Assembly: GCA_963714145.1 (NCBI GenBank)
Contig: OY970235.1
Span: 186,001-250,000 of the forward strand
DNA from: JBBWZH01 sp035544115
GTDB lineage: Bacteria > Actinomycetota > Actinomycetes > Mycobacteriales > CADCTP01
Direction of reading: 5' to 3'
DNA length: 64,000 nucleotides
Position 1 is the stretch's first letter; each line of letters opens with the position of its first letter. The position numbers and the translations under genes were made by a program. Shown here in pieces: positions 1-7,885 of this stretch. The notes under the pieces were generated by a model that saw only the letters and a program-made list of their open reading frames with translations, was not told the origin of the DNA and did no database searches.

Positions 1-1079
1 TCGTTCCATTTGCGCTGGTCGTGGGGGCCGAATTCCCAGTAGCCGTTAGTCCATCGGCAGATGGGTTTGAGGGCGAGGAGATCGTTGGCAAAGTCGGCGG
101 CGGTTGGACCGCCGGTGCGCCGGTGTCGGTCAGTGATGGCGTCCATGACGAAGCCGAGGCTAACGATGCCGACGCCGTGCATGAGGCGGGAGCGTCGGGG
201 TGGGTGGCCCCAGGCGTCGGGGAAGACGCCGGCGACTGCGGCCCAGAAGCTGTTGAGGAGGGCGAGCATGGCGTCGGTATCGCCTTCGCCGGTCGCAGGG
301 TCGCGATGGCGGTAGAGGGCTCCGTCGCTGAGACTGTTTTCCAGCATGCGGAGGATTGAGTTGTCCTTGACCACGCCACCAGGGGTCGTCGGGGTGTGGA
401 TCATTTCCTTCAACGCGGAGCCGGAATCGTGGTTGAGTCGATCGAGGAGGTAGGCGGGGTACCGACGTAGTTGGAGGCGGGTCGGCAGGACTCCCGCGGT
501 GCTGGGTAGCAGTTCGTGGATGAGTCCCTTGGGTAGTGGTTTGGTGGAGTTAACCAGAATAAACTGGGAGCGTTGTTCGGCATCGGAGTCGGTGATGAAG
601 GCGGTGATGCAGATCGGGAAGACATCGACTCGGGCTTCGCGGATTGCAGCGCAGCGTTGTTGGCCGTCGACTACCCAGCCGGGCTTGTCCTCATCCGCAC
701 CGTCACGATCGACCGGGATAACGAGTGTCCCAGGTAGGACGTAACCGTCCATAGTGGCGTTTTCTGGTTCGAAGCAGACCCGCTTATCGAATGCGATGAC
801 CAGCGCATTCGGGATCATGGCGTCGTCAGATTCGAGGTATTTGCGGATCGAGGCGATGTGGGAGAGGACCTCGGGTCGTTGGTAGCCCTGGATCTGATCG
901 GTATCGTCGCGATGGACGCGTGAGACGGTCGCGAAGTGGGGTAGCAGTTTGCCGTCGACTGCGAAGCTGTAGAGGGTGCGGTTGGGGCCTTGTTTGACTT
1001 GGAGTGCTGGCAAGCGCAACTCCCGCCGGCCAGATTCGGCCGGGTCTGAGCCGCGGGGGTTGCGGGTGCGTGGGGTCAT
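1..1079 (-). CDS. DGQHR-domain protein (DndB/DpdB-like), 3' end outside window
   Basis: The gene starts at the ATG at 1079, overlapping the dpdA stop by 4 nt, and stays open to the window edge (359 codons seen). The sequence carries WVVDGQQRCAAI, the DGQ(H/Q)R signature of the DndB/DpdB family, followed by RSQFILVNSTKPLPKGL. It is a clear paralogue of the gene at 2320-3459, which has the same two blocks and a matching C-terminus ending near WNE, so about 25 residues are probably missing. DGQHR proteins accompany DNA phosphorothioation and 7-deazaguanine systems. In the Salmonella dpd cluster DpdB assists DpdA and may be an ATPase. Its exact role here is inferred from position next to dpdA. 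Confidence 0.8.
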   Translation of the reverse strand, partial: MTPRTRNPRGSDPAESGRRELRLPALQVKQGPNRTLYSFAVDGKLLPHFATVSRVHRDDTDQIQGYQRPEVLSHIASIRKYLESDDAMIPNALVIAFDKRVCFEPENATMDGYVLPGTLVIPVDRDGADEDKPGWVVDGQQRCAAIREARVDVFPICITAFITDSDAEQRSQFILVNSTKPLPKGLIHELLPSTAGVLPTRLQLRRYPAYLLDRLNHDSGSALKEMIHTPTTPGGVVKDNSILRMLENSLSDGALYRHRDPATGEGDTDAMLALLNSFWAAVAGVFPDAWGHPPRRSRLMHGVGIVSLGFVMDAITDRHRRTGGPTAADFANDLLALKPICRWTNGYWEFGPHDQRKWN

Positions 1080-2323
1080 GCCGCATTGCCTTCCGTCAGT
1101 TCGCGTTGGAGTCGCTGGTTGAACACGTAGAGGTTGTGGAAGCCGCGTCGCTTGTTGCGTTCGGAGCCGCGGAACATGGCGACGTCGATGCCGGCATTTT
1201 CGCAGATGCCGCAGGGGCAGGTGCGCCAGGGTTGGTCGTCGAGGATTTGGCGGTAGGCGTTGGTGCGGTCTTGGCGGCCGTCGCAGAGGTTGTCATATGC
1301 GGTGAGGGCACGTAGCACCGTAGCGGTCGTCAGTTTGCCGGCATCGAAGCGGCGCAGCGCCGATAGGCAGTCGCGTTCCAATTTCAGGGCGATGGTCTGG
1401 CTTACCTGGCCGGCGCGGATGCGGGCTTTGAGTTTGGGGTTGCCGTCGACCTGTGGGACTCGTAGGGCAGTGTAGGTGCGGTCGAGAGCGTAGTAGTTGT
1501 CGCGGTCATCTTTGAAGGACTGGCGGAAGGGGGAGGTGGAGTCGAAGCTGGTGACGCCGTTGTCGGCGAACGTATCGACATTTTCGCAGCGGGTGACGCC
1601 AAGCAGGTGCAGGCGGGTCCGGGGAGCGCGTTCGGCGTTGATGGCCCCGAGGCAGGTGAGGATCTCGTGGGTCTTGAGGGGCACCATGCCGCCGATCGCG
1701 ATGCGTTCGTAGCCCATGGCCTGTAGTTCGCGGACGGCGGTGGCGTAGGAGGTGGGGCTCCAGCCTTGGGCGACGCCCATCGGCTCGAACCGTGCCCGGC
1801 GGGCGTGGCGGCGGCTGAGGAACTCACGTGCCATGTCAAGGGTGAGCGACTGGCGCTCCCGCCAGATGGCGCTCATTGGGTGGTCGTGGTCGTGGTCGGC
1901 GGCCGGGTCGTAGCCGAGGATGACGTGGTCGACGGAGATACCCAGGTCGAACTGGCATTCGGTGTAGAAGTCGATGACGTCGTCGGGGGTGTAGGGGGGG
2001 ACGTCGTCGCGGACGTAGGAGAACGCGCCGCAGTCGCCCAGGGTGGTCAACCGCGGTCCCGGGGCGTCGTCGAGTCGGAAGAAGTCGCGCACGCCCACCC
2101 GGTAGAGCCGATTCCGCTGCGCGAGGGTGTACTTGCCCGCGGCGCCGGGCAGTCCGTCGACGATGGTCTTGGAGACCAGGATCCCGGTGAACGGTGGTGT
2201 GCGCAGCGCTTCGTGGGCGTACCGGTCGTCGCGTTGGCGGACCCGGTAAATCGACCGTTCCTCGGTGGTGAAGTCGAAGCTGGGGTCGATCTGGTCCTGG
2301 CTGTCGGGGAAGAAGAACTTCAC
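1076..2323 (-). CDS. dpdA: DpdA-like DNA 7-deazaguanine transglycosylase (TGT superfamily)
   Basis: This 415-aa protein is a distant tRNA-guanine transglycosylase homologue. Visible landmarks in order are LGDCGAFSY (about residue 97, equivalent to the DSGGFQ substrate-binding motif of TGT), AIGGMVPLK, LHLLGVTR followed by SFDSTSP (about residue 260, the position of the TGT nucleophilic aspartate), and CPCGIC near residue 367 with a downstream FHNLY histidine, which matches the CxCxxC...H zinc site. Family knowledge says DpdA exchanges guanine in DNA for preQ0. The GTG start at 2323 overlaps the previous stop (GTGA). An in-frame upstream extension has no similarity and was dropped. The flanking preQ0 genes and DGQHR proteins support a DNA rather than a tRNA role. 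Confidence 0.85.
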   Translation of the reverse strand: MKFFFPDSQDQIDPSFDFTTEERSIYRVRQRDDRYAHEALRTPPFTGILVSKTIVDGLPGAAGKYTLAQRNRLYRVGVRDFFRLDDAPGPRLTTLGDCGAFSYVRDDVPPYTPDDVIDFYTECQFDLGISVDHVILGYDPAADHDHDHPMSAIWRERQSLTLDMAREFLSRRHARRARFEPMGVAQGWSPTSYATAVRELQAMGYERIAIGGMVPLKTHEILTCLGAINAERAPRTRLHLLGVTRCENVDTFADNGVTSFDSTSPFRQSFKDDRDNYYALDRTYTALRVPQVDGNPKLKARIRAGQVSQTIALKLERDCLSALRRFDAGKLTTATVLRALTAYDNLCDGRQDRTNAYRQILDDQPWRTCPCGICENAGIDVAMFRGSERNKRRGFHNLYVFNQRLQRELTEGNAA

Positions 2324-3459
2324 CGGCGGCCCACCTTGGCTGCGCGGTGTACGCGGATGAGGTGGCTGGACAGTTCGTTGATGTGCCGGGGCACGTTCTG
2401 CACCTCGTTCCACCGCATGCCCATGTCGTCCCATGCGCCCGACGTCCAGTGGCAGTGCGGCGCGATCAGCGCTAGATCTTCTCGGACCTCGGCGGCGGCG
2501 GCCTCCCGGCCGGGGTCGACTGTGGCCATGATGCGGTCCATCAGGCGGCCCATGGCGCGGATCCCGGCGCCGTGCATCAGCCTGCTCTGCGTCGGTGCCT
2601 TGCCCCAGGCGGTGGGGAAGGTGTCCTTGACGGCAGTCCAGTACATCAGCAGCAGTTGCCACAGCCCGGTGAAGTCGGTTTCGCCGCTGGTCATGTTCCG
2701 GAACGGGAACAGGCACCCCGAGGGGGAGGTGAGGCTCTCTTGCAGCATGTTGACTACGCTGGTGTCGCTGACCACCGCCCGCCGCCCAGTCTCGGCTGCG
2801 CCGGAGGAGCGGCGGATCAGGCCGTGGAACGGGGACGCGTCGTCGCGGTTGAGCAGGTCACACAGCGCCGACGGGGTCTGCCGCAGCGCTAACCGGGGCG
2901 GGAGCGGACTGCTGATCGTGGGCAGCAACTCGGTGACTAGGCCACGCGGCAGCGGCTTGGTGTTGTTGATCCTCAGGAACTGGTCGCGTTGGACGTCGAT
3001 GGAGTCCGCCACGAAGGCGTTGACCGGTACCGGGAGATCCTGCCGGCGGGCTTTGGCCAGGGCGAGGGCGCGTTGCTGGCCATCGACGATCCAGCCGGGC
3101 TTGGGATCGCCGTTGGTCGGTAGCGGAACCTCCAGCATCCCGCCGACCGCCGACCCATCCCCGACGTTGGGGCCGCGGCTACACGTGAAGCGCACGGTCG
3201 AGGGCAGGGCGATGATGATGGGGTTGGGGAAGATAACTTGGTCGCTGTCGAGGTACTCGACGATCTCCTCGACGTGCTGACGGACCTCGGGACGCTGGTA
3301 GCCGATCAGATCACCGGACTGGTCTCGGCTGACCCGGGAGATGTCAGCGATCTGCAGGATTTCGCGGGCAGTCAAGCTGAACAGGTACAGCGGGCAACCG
3401 GGGGTCTGCTGCACCCGCAACGCTCGGCGTGTCAACGGTGCAGGCCGTGGGGTGCTCAC
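2320..3459 (-). CDS. DGQHR-domain protein (DndB/DpdB-like)
   Basis: This is a 379-aa protein with WIVDGQQRALALAKA near the middle and RINNTKPLPRGLVTELLP after it, the hallmarks of the DGQHR/ParB-like family. It is the full-length paralogue of the gene on the other side of dpdA. The GTG start at 3459 overlaps the upstream stop by 4 nt, and its own stop overlaps the dpdA start by 4 nt. DpdB of the Salmonella dpd cluster is needed for preQ0 insertion, and this is the likely counterpart. Which of the two paralogues does that job cannot be told from sequence. Confidence 0.82.
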   Translation of the reverse strand: MSTPRPAPLTRRALRVQQTPGCPLYLFSLTAREILQIADISRVSRDQSGDLIGYQRPEVRQHVEEIVEYLDSDQVIFPNPIIIALPSTVRFTCSRGPNVGDGSAVGGMLEVPLPTNGDPKPGWIVDGQQRALALAKARRQDLPVPVNAFVADSIDVQRDQFLRINNTKPLPRGLVTELLPTISSPLPPRLALRQTPSALCDLLNRDDASPFHGLIRRSSGAAETGRRAVVSDTSVVNMLQESLTSPSGCLFPFRNMTSGETDFTGLWQLLLMYWTAVKDTFPTAWGKAPTQSRLMHGAGIRAMGRLMDRIMATVDPGREAAAAEVREDLALIAPHCHWTSGAWDDMGMRWNEVQNVPRHINELSSHLIRVHRAAKVGRR

Positions 3460-4403
3460 CTACCGACCGCCTGTTCGGCGCGGAACAGGTCGGCGAAGCG
3501 GTGCTGCTCGCATGCCCGGCCGGAGTCTCGCAGTTCGCGCAGCAGGCGGGTGTGGGTGACCGCGGCGCCGTCTTGGGCAAGTCGGTCGCGGATGAACACC
3601 TGGACCTCCTGGTCGGTCAACGGGGTTCGGGTGTACCTGCGTGGCGCGGGCTGTCCGGCTAGCAAGCGTGAGAGTCGGTCGCGCATGGCTGCGTGCTCGT
3701 AGTCGCCACCGGCCAGCAGATGCTCGGCGACCCGGACGTTCAGCGACTGCCGGGTGCCGCCGACGACATGTTCCAACCGGGCATCGACCGGAAGGAGGAA
3801 CTCGGCGAGCTCACCAGCGGTCTTCGTGCCCGCGGAGATGACGCTGAGCTGGGCCGGGTCGGGCAGCGTGCTGGCGGCGGCCAGCACGTCCGGGTGGCAG
3901 GCGGCCAGGTAGGGCGCGGACAACACTAGGAGCAACCGCGCGTCTGACTCTTTCGCAGCCAGTTCGGCGAGCGAACGCGGGCCGCCGGTTGGTCCGGCCC
4001 AGTCCCTCAACGCAGCCCACCACTCCGCCGTCGCAGTCCGGCCACCGGGGATGCTGTCCAAGTGCGCGGGGGCGAACGTGGCCGAGTAGGGCCGGATCGG
4101 TGCGTCAAACGGGATCAACCCGTAACCGGCCGAGCACACCCACACCACGACCTTCGCTCCAGGAGCGTCGTGTCGGGACAGGCGCCGGGCGATGTCCCAG
4201 TGCGCGCCGGCGTAGAGGCTCGACGCCGCGATCGCCGGGGCGGAGTTGGACGTGAGACGGGTGATCCAATGCAGGGCACGGGTTGCGGTCTTGGCCGCGG
4301 TCACGCGACGCAGTTGCAGACCCGCTGGGACCGGCTGGGTCTTGCGGTGGGAGCAGGTCACCACGACATGGATCCGCTCGGCGGGCACCGGCGCAGCCGT
4401 CAT
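3456..4403 (-). CDS. Unrecognised dpd-operon protein, DUF6884/YaaA-like motifs
   Basis: This 315-aa soluble protein sits between folE2 and a DGQHR gene with 4-nt overlaps on both sides. The N-terminus reads VVVTCSHRKTQPVP, followed about 80 residues later by WVCSAGYGLIPFDAPIRPYS and then FAPAHLDSIPG. This CS..K / SA.YGL / PY pattern resembles DUF6884/YaaA-type proteins, some of which act in or beside 7-deazaguanine and archaeosine pathways. The C-terminal third (from about residue 225) looks like a small helical domain. By position it is a candidate for the step that processes preQ0 in DNA, or for helping DpdA. That function is inference; I cannot assign it to a named dpd gene with confidence. 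Confidence 0.72.
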   Translation of the reverse strand: MTAAPVPAERIHVVVTCSHRKTQPVPAGLQLRRVTAAKTATRALHWITRLTSNSAPAIAASSLYAGAHWDIARRLSRHDAPGAKVVVWVCSAGYGLIPFDAPIRPYSATFAPAHLDSIPGGRTATAEWWAALRDWAGPTGGPRSLAELAAKESDARLLLVLSAPYLAACHPDVLAAASTLPDPAQLSVISAGTKTAGELAEFLLPVDARLEHVVGGTRQSLNVRVAEHLLAGGDYEHAAMRDRLSRLLAGQPAPRRYTRTPLTDQEVQVFIRDRLAQDGAAVTHTRLLRELRDSGRACEQHRFADLFRAEQAVGR

Positions 4404-5224
4404 CGGATTGAACCCTGGGCTGGGCTTGTGGGCGGCCAGGTGAGTCGGGCGTAGGCGGAGTGGTTATGGATGCTCTCCTCGTTGACCGCCTCCACGGTGA
4501 ACCGGTCGATGTGGGCGTCGGCGCGCAGTTGCGCGGCGGCGTTGCGGGTCATGTCCTCGACGAAGACCGGGTGGTCGTAGCCAGCCATGGTCACGTGCCG
4601 CTCGTCCGTGCGCTTGAGCAACGGGTACACCGGGCTGGAGGCCGACGACTCGGCCACCGCGATGAGATCCTCGATCCACACCAGCGCGAACCGACCGCCC
4701 TCCTCCGAGCGGGGGGTCACCTCGATGGTCAGTTGGCCCCGCTGGTTGTGGGCGCCGTAGTCGCTGATCGCCTTGCTGCACGGGCACACACTGGTCACCG
4801 GTACCCGCACTGACAGGCCGAACTCCACGACCTCGCCGTGACTGCGAGCCGTGAACGAGCACGCGTAGTCCATCAGCGCCGTCGCTCCGCTGACCGGCGC
4901 CCGGCGGGGCAGGAAGTACGGAAAAGACAGTCTGATCTGCGCGGCTGGACTGTCCAGCCGGCGGCGCACCTCGGCGAGGAGACCGGGCACGGTGACCTGG
5001 GTCAGCTCGCCGGCGTACTCGCCGAGGATCTCGACGAACCGGCTCAGGTGCGTCCCTCGCAGATGTGCTGGCAGGGCGACGGACATCCTTACCTCGGCGA
5101 TGGTGTCCTGCTTCGAGCGCTCCCGGTCCCAGACCGAGATTGGATGCCGCAACCCGCTGATCCCGACCTCATCGAGAGCGAGACCACGGTCGTCGCGCTG
5201 GCTCTGGACGTCGTCGAGGATCAT
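4400..5224 (-). CDS. folE2: GTP cyclohydrolase FolE2 (type IB)
   Basis: At 274 aa it has normal length for the COG1469 family. The diagnostic segment VTSVCPCSKAISDYGAHNQR contains the zinc/catalytic cysteine and the HNQR block of FolE2. It converts GTP to dihydroneopterin triphosphate, the first step toward preQ0 as well as folate. The ATG at 5224 overlaps the queD stop (ATGA). Placing a dedicated type IB cyclohydrolase in the operon would give the modification system its own precursor supply, independent of any housekeeping FolE. Confidence 0.92.
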   Translation of the reverse strand: MILDDVQSQRDDRGLALDEVGISGLRHPISVWDRERSKQDTIAEVRMSVALPAHLRGTHLSRFVEILGEYAGELTQVTVPGLLAEVRRRLDSPAAQIRLSFPYFLPRRAPVSGATALMDYACSFTARSHGEVVEFGLSVRVPVTSVCPCSKAISDYGAHNQRGQLTIEVTPRSEEGGRFALVWIEDLIAVAESSASSPVYPLLKRTDERHVTMAGYDHPVFVEDMTRNAAAQLRADAHIDRFTVEAVNEESIHNHSAYARLTWPPTSPAQGSIR

Positions 5225-5583
5225 GCGGCGGCGTCCCCGGTGTAGGCGACACCGGAAGTGCAGGTCTCCCGCACTACGACCTGCGCCAGCGGCAACGCAT
5301 CGGCCAGCCGAGTCCAGATCCAGCGAGCCAGGTTCTCCGCGGTCGGGTTGTCCAGTCCGTCGACCTCGTTCAGGTACCGATGGTCGAGTTGATCGTGCAG
5401 TGGCCGGAACGCGGCCTTGATTTCAGCGAAGTCCAGCACCATCCCCGACGCCGGATCCACCTCGCCACGAATACGGACCTCGACGCGGTAGGAGTGGCCG
5501 TGCAACCGGCCGCACTTGTGCCCGTCCGGGACGTGCGGCAGTCGGTGCGCGGCCTCGAACCCGAACTCGCGGAAGACGTCCAT
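5221..5583 (-). CDS. queD: 6-carboxytetrahydropterin synthase QueD
   Basis: This 120-aa protein has the QueD/PTPS zinc ligands and catalytic cysteine in FEAAHRLPHV, GHKCGRLHGHSY and the downstream DHRYLNE block. It turns dihydroneopterin triphosphate into 6-carboxytetrahydropterin, the second committed step of preQ0 synthesis. The start at 5583 (MDVFREFGF) overlaps the queE stop. A longer in-frame start at 5628 would add 15 residues with no family support and a longer overlap with queE. Confidence 0.93.
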   Translation of the reverse strand: MDVFREFGFEAAHRLPHVPDGHKCGRLHGHSYRVEVRIRGEVDPASGMVLDFAEIKAAFRPLHDQLDHRYLNEVDGLDNPTAENLARWIWTRLADALPLAQVVVRETCTSGVAYTGDAAA

Positions 5584-6224
5584 CACCGGATCCCCAGGTA
5601 CTTGTGGGTCTGCAGGCTTAGCCGCCACCGTGGGTGCGCCATGCAGTACTCCACCGTCAGGCGGGTGTTCTTCTCCCGATCCGGGCCGTCCATCGGCTGC
5701 AACGAGAACCGGTCGAAGGCCAGGTGCTCGAACGTCTCCGGCGGCGCTCCATCCTGCGGGTACACCAACTTCAACTCATCCCCGGCAGCCAGCACCAGAT
5801 CGGCGCCGGCCTTCGGACTGACGCACACCCAGTCCAACCCAGCCGGAGCCGGCCGGGTGCCATTCGTCTCCACCGCCACCACGAACCCTGCCGCGTGCAG
5901 CGCCGCCACCGCCGCCTCGTCCAACTGCAGCAGTGGCTCCCCGCCGGTACACACCACATATGGCTCCGCGGCCGGCCGCCGCTGCCCGGGCCACGTCGCG
6001 GCGACCGCCGCGGCCAACTCGGCCGCCGAGCGGAACCGCCCACCGCCGGTCCCGTCCGTGCCCACGAAGTCGGTATCGCAGAACTGGCAGACCGCCCGCC
6101 CCCGATGCCGCTCCCGGCCCGTCCACAGGTTGCAGCCGGCGAACCGGCAGAACACCGCAGGCCGCCCGACGTGCGCACCCTCACCCTGCAGCGTGTAGAA
6201 GATCTCCTTGACCCGGTAACCCAT
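5583..6224 (-). CDS. queE: 7-carboxy-7-deazaguanine synthase QueE (radical SAM)
   Basis: This is a 213-aa radical SAM enzyme. FCRFAGCNLW followed by VCQFCDTDF gives the CX14CX2C cluster-binding spacing typical of QueE rather than the usual CX3CX2C. FYTLQGEG at the N-terminus and VCTGGEPLLQ in the middle are also conserved. It contracts carboxytetrahydropterin to 7-carboxy-7-deazaguanine. The ATG at 6224 overlaps the queC stop. A start at 6299 would extend 25 residues into queC and is less likely. Confidence 0.93.
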   Translation of the reverse strand: MGYRVKEIFYTLQGEGAHVGRPAVFCRFAGCNLWTGRERHRGRAVCQFCDTDFVGTDGTGGGRFRSAAELAAAVAATWPGQRRPAAEPYVVCTGGEPLLQLDEAAVAALHAAGFVVAVETNGTRPAPAGLDWVCVSPKAGADLVLAAGDELKLVYPQDGAPPETFEHLAFDRFSLQPMDGPDREKNTRLTVEYCMAHPRWRLSLQTHKYLGIR

Positions 6225-6928
6225 CAGCCAGCCCCGGCCGGCGGCAGCGCGGGATCCCGCACCCCGACCTCCGCGAACCCCTTGCCCCGCAGCAGACACG
6301 AGTCACACGTCCCACACGCCCGACCGGCCGAGTCCGGGTCATAGCAACTGTGCGTCAGGCCGTAGTCGACCTCCAACGCCAGCCCCCGCTCGATGATCTG
6401 CGCCTTGGTCCACTCGATCAGCGGCGTGTGGATCCGCAACCGCTGCGCACCCTCCACCCCCGCCTTGGTAGCCAGGTTCGCCATCCGCTCGAACGCCTCG
6501 ATGTACTCCGGCCGGCAGTCCGGGTACCCGGAGTAGTCCAACGCGTTCACCCCGATGAACACATCGCTCGCGCCGAGCGTCTCCGCCCAGGCCAACGCGA
6601 ACGAGAGGAAGATCGTGTTCCGGGCAGGTACGTACGTCACCGGGATGCCGTCGTCGTCGAGGTCCTCCACCCGGTCGTGGTGCGGCACAGCCACGTCCGC
6701 CGTCAGCGCCGAGCCACCGAACAGGCGCAGGTCGATGTCGACCACCACATGCCGGTCCACCCCCGCAGCAGCGGCGACCCGACCTGCAGCCTCCAACTCC
6801 ACCTCGTGACGCTGCCCGTACCGGAAGCTCAACGCGTACGCCCGGTAGCCTTCCGCCTGCGCCACCGCCAACGCCGTCGCCGAATCCAGACCCCCACTAA
6901 GCAAGACCACCGCTGGCAGTCCACTCAC
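6224..6928 (-). CDS. queC: 7-cyano-7-deazaguanine (preQ0) synthase QueC
   Basis: The 234-aa protein contains the PP-loop VVLLSGGLDSATAL at the N-terminus and the zinc motif HSCYD...CGTCDSCLLRGKGF at the C-terminus, both diagnostic of QueC. It makes preQ0 from carboxydeazaguanine and ammonia using ATP. I chose GTG 6928 because AGGAG lies 6 nt upstream and the family begins there; the reading frame stays open to 7216 but that extension looks non-coding. It is the first gene of the eight-gene operon. No QueF (preQ0 reductase) is present, so the product pool is preQ0, the DpdA substrate, not preQ1. Confidence 0.93.
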   Translation of the reverse strand: MSGLPAVVLLSGGLDSATALAVAQAEGYRAYALSFRYGQRHEVELEAAGRVAAAAGVDRHVVVDIDLRLFGGSALTADVAVPHHDRVEDLDDDGIPVTYVPARNTIFLSFALAWAETLGASDVFIGVNALDYSGYPDCRPEYIEAFERMANLATKAGVEGAQRLRIHTPLIEWTKAQIIERGLALEVDYGLTHSCYDPDSAGRACGTCDSCLLRGKGFAEVGVRDPALPPAGAG

Positions 6929-7001
6929 GACCGGCTCCTCTCCGCGACTTGGCCATCTCGACGAACCAGACAACTGCAGCGGTCCGTCGGCTACCGCCCT
7001 C

Positions 7002-7032
7002 GTAGTTTCCTCATCCACTAGCGGCAAACTAC
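7002..7032. promoter_or_regulatory. Inverted repeat in queC 5' region
   Basis: GTAGTTT (7002-7008) and AAACTAC (7026-7032) form a perfect 7-bp inverted repeat around a 17-nt loop, about 75 nt upstream of the queC start. It is AT-richer than its surroundings and could be an operator or an RNA stem. I cannot fold it into a known preQ1 riboswitch. Confidence 0.35.
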
Positions 7033-7167
7033 ACGACTGTAATTCCCGTCGCGGCATGACACTCCCTTGCTCACGAGGGCCTCCGAGCCCGGCAGGCACC
7101 GTTGCGACTGCTGTGGCACGGAACGGTAGCCCGGTCTGGCTGTAGTCGATCACCGCGTCGCCGGAGC

Positions 7168-7188
7168 TGTGGATAACCCTGTGCATAA
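7168..7188. promoter_or_regulatory. Pair of DnaA-box-like sites
   Basis: TGTGGATAA (7168-7176) and TGTGCATAA (7180-7188) are both exact matches, in the same orientation, to the reverse complement of the DnaA box consensus TTATNCACA. Their start-to-start spacing is 12 nt. They sit about 240 nt upstream of queC in a non-coding region. No replication gene is nearby. Confidence 0.45.
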
Positions 7189-7465
7189 CCCGTCGGCTGA
7201 CTTGGTCCGTAGGCACCTCGGGCCTCAGTTGCGACTTCCGACGCAGGCACCGTCAACGCGACGCGGAGATCGTCGACGCGCGGTGCGCACCGGCGCCCGG
7301 CCGGCGCAGGGGATCCCCGGACGGGGCGGAGGAAGATGGACCGACCGGCTCACCTGCAGTTGGCCGCCGAGGCCGGCGGTCGACAGCAAACGTCGTGACC
7401 CGACTGGCCCCGCCCCCGACCAATCGCTGACGGCGGGTTCAGCGCACGTCGGGTAGGACGAGTGT

Positions 7466-7789
7466 TCACACCTGCGGCCCCGCGGTGGCGGTCGCCGTCA
7501 CCATGTCGGTCTGCGGCAGAGCCCTTCTGACCCTGTGTGCCCCGGCAGGTACCGACGAGGTCGGGAATGGGTGCGACCAGCGCTTCCGCCGGTCAGCTCG
7601 CTGTCGAGGCAGTCCTTCCGCTCGCCGTGGGTAGAGTCCGGCGAGGCTGACTCGACGTCCGGCGAAGTCCTCGCCGTCCTCGTCGGCGGAGCGGTCGATG
7701 CCGATCCCGTCGTGATCGAGGAGCGCCTGGACCGCGACCTTCAGCCACTTCACATCGTCGCGGGTCTCGACGATGGTGCTGACGATCAC
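7466..7789 (-). CDS. Small hypothetical protein (doubtful)
   Basis: This ORF of 107 codons starts with GTG 7789 after a strong purine-rich site (GGAGGAGGG, 7-nt spacing). The first 50 residues (IVSTIVETRDDVKWLKVAVQ onward) have the composition of a real helical, acidic protein. The C-terminal half is Arg/Pro-rich and looks frameshifted or non-coding. It could be the remnant of a small gene at the junction between the two defence operons. I do not recognise it, and its start region faces the jetD promoter on the other strand. Confidence 0.3.
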   Translation of the reverse strand: MIVSTIVETRDDVKWLKVAVQALLDHDGIGIDRSADEDGEDFAGRRVSLAGLYPRRAEGLPRQRADRRKRWSHPFPTSSVPAGAHRVRRALPQTDMVTATATAGPQV

Positions 7790-7873
7790 GGTGACACCCT
7801 CCTCCGACCGCTGGACCCGCGGCGATGTGCAGACCGGATACCTCGCCGGTACGGGCCGTCGAGCGATCGCGGT

Positions 7874-7885
7874 TAGGGTGTCGGA
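7874..7885 (+). promoter_or_regulatory. Candidate leaderless promoter of the Wadjet-like operon
   Basis: TAGGGT (7874-7879) matches the TANNNT -10 consensus and ends 6 nt before the jetD GTG. There is no Shine-Dalgarno sequence, so transcription probably starts at the start codon. Confidence 0.45.

Larger units (their letters stand above)
6929..7465. other. Non-coding stretch upstream of the queC operon
   Basis: This 537-nt interval lies between queC and a doubtful small ORF. I see no convincing gene. It holds a 7-bp inverted repeat (7002-7032) and two DnaA-box-like 9-mers (7168-7188). The remainder, including 7250-7465, shows no feature I can support. Confidence 0.5.

Noticed and set aside
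1076..2323. Ordinary tRNA-guanine transglycosylase for queuosine
   Set aside because: It differs strongly from bacterial Tgt, no queuosine-specific genes (queF, queA, queG) are present, and two DGQHR proteins flank it.
7002..7032. preQ1 riboswitch upstream of queC
   Set aside because: The stem has no A-rich tail or pseudoknot in the order required for known preQ1 classes, and the operon makes preQ0 rather than preQ1.
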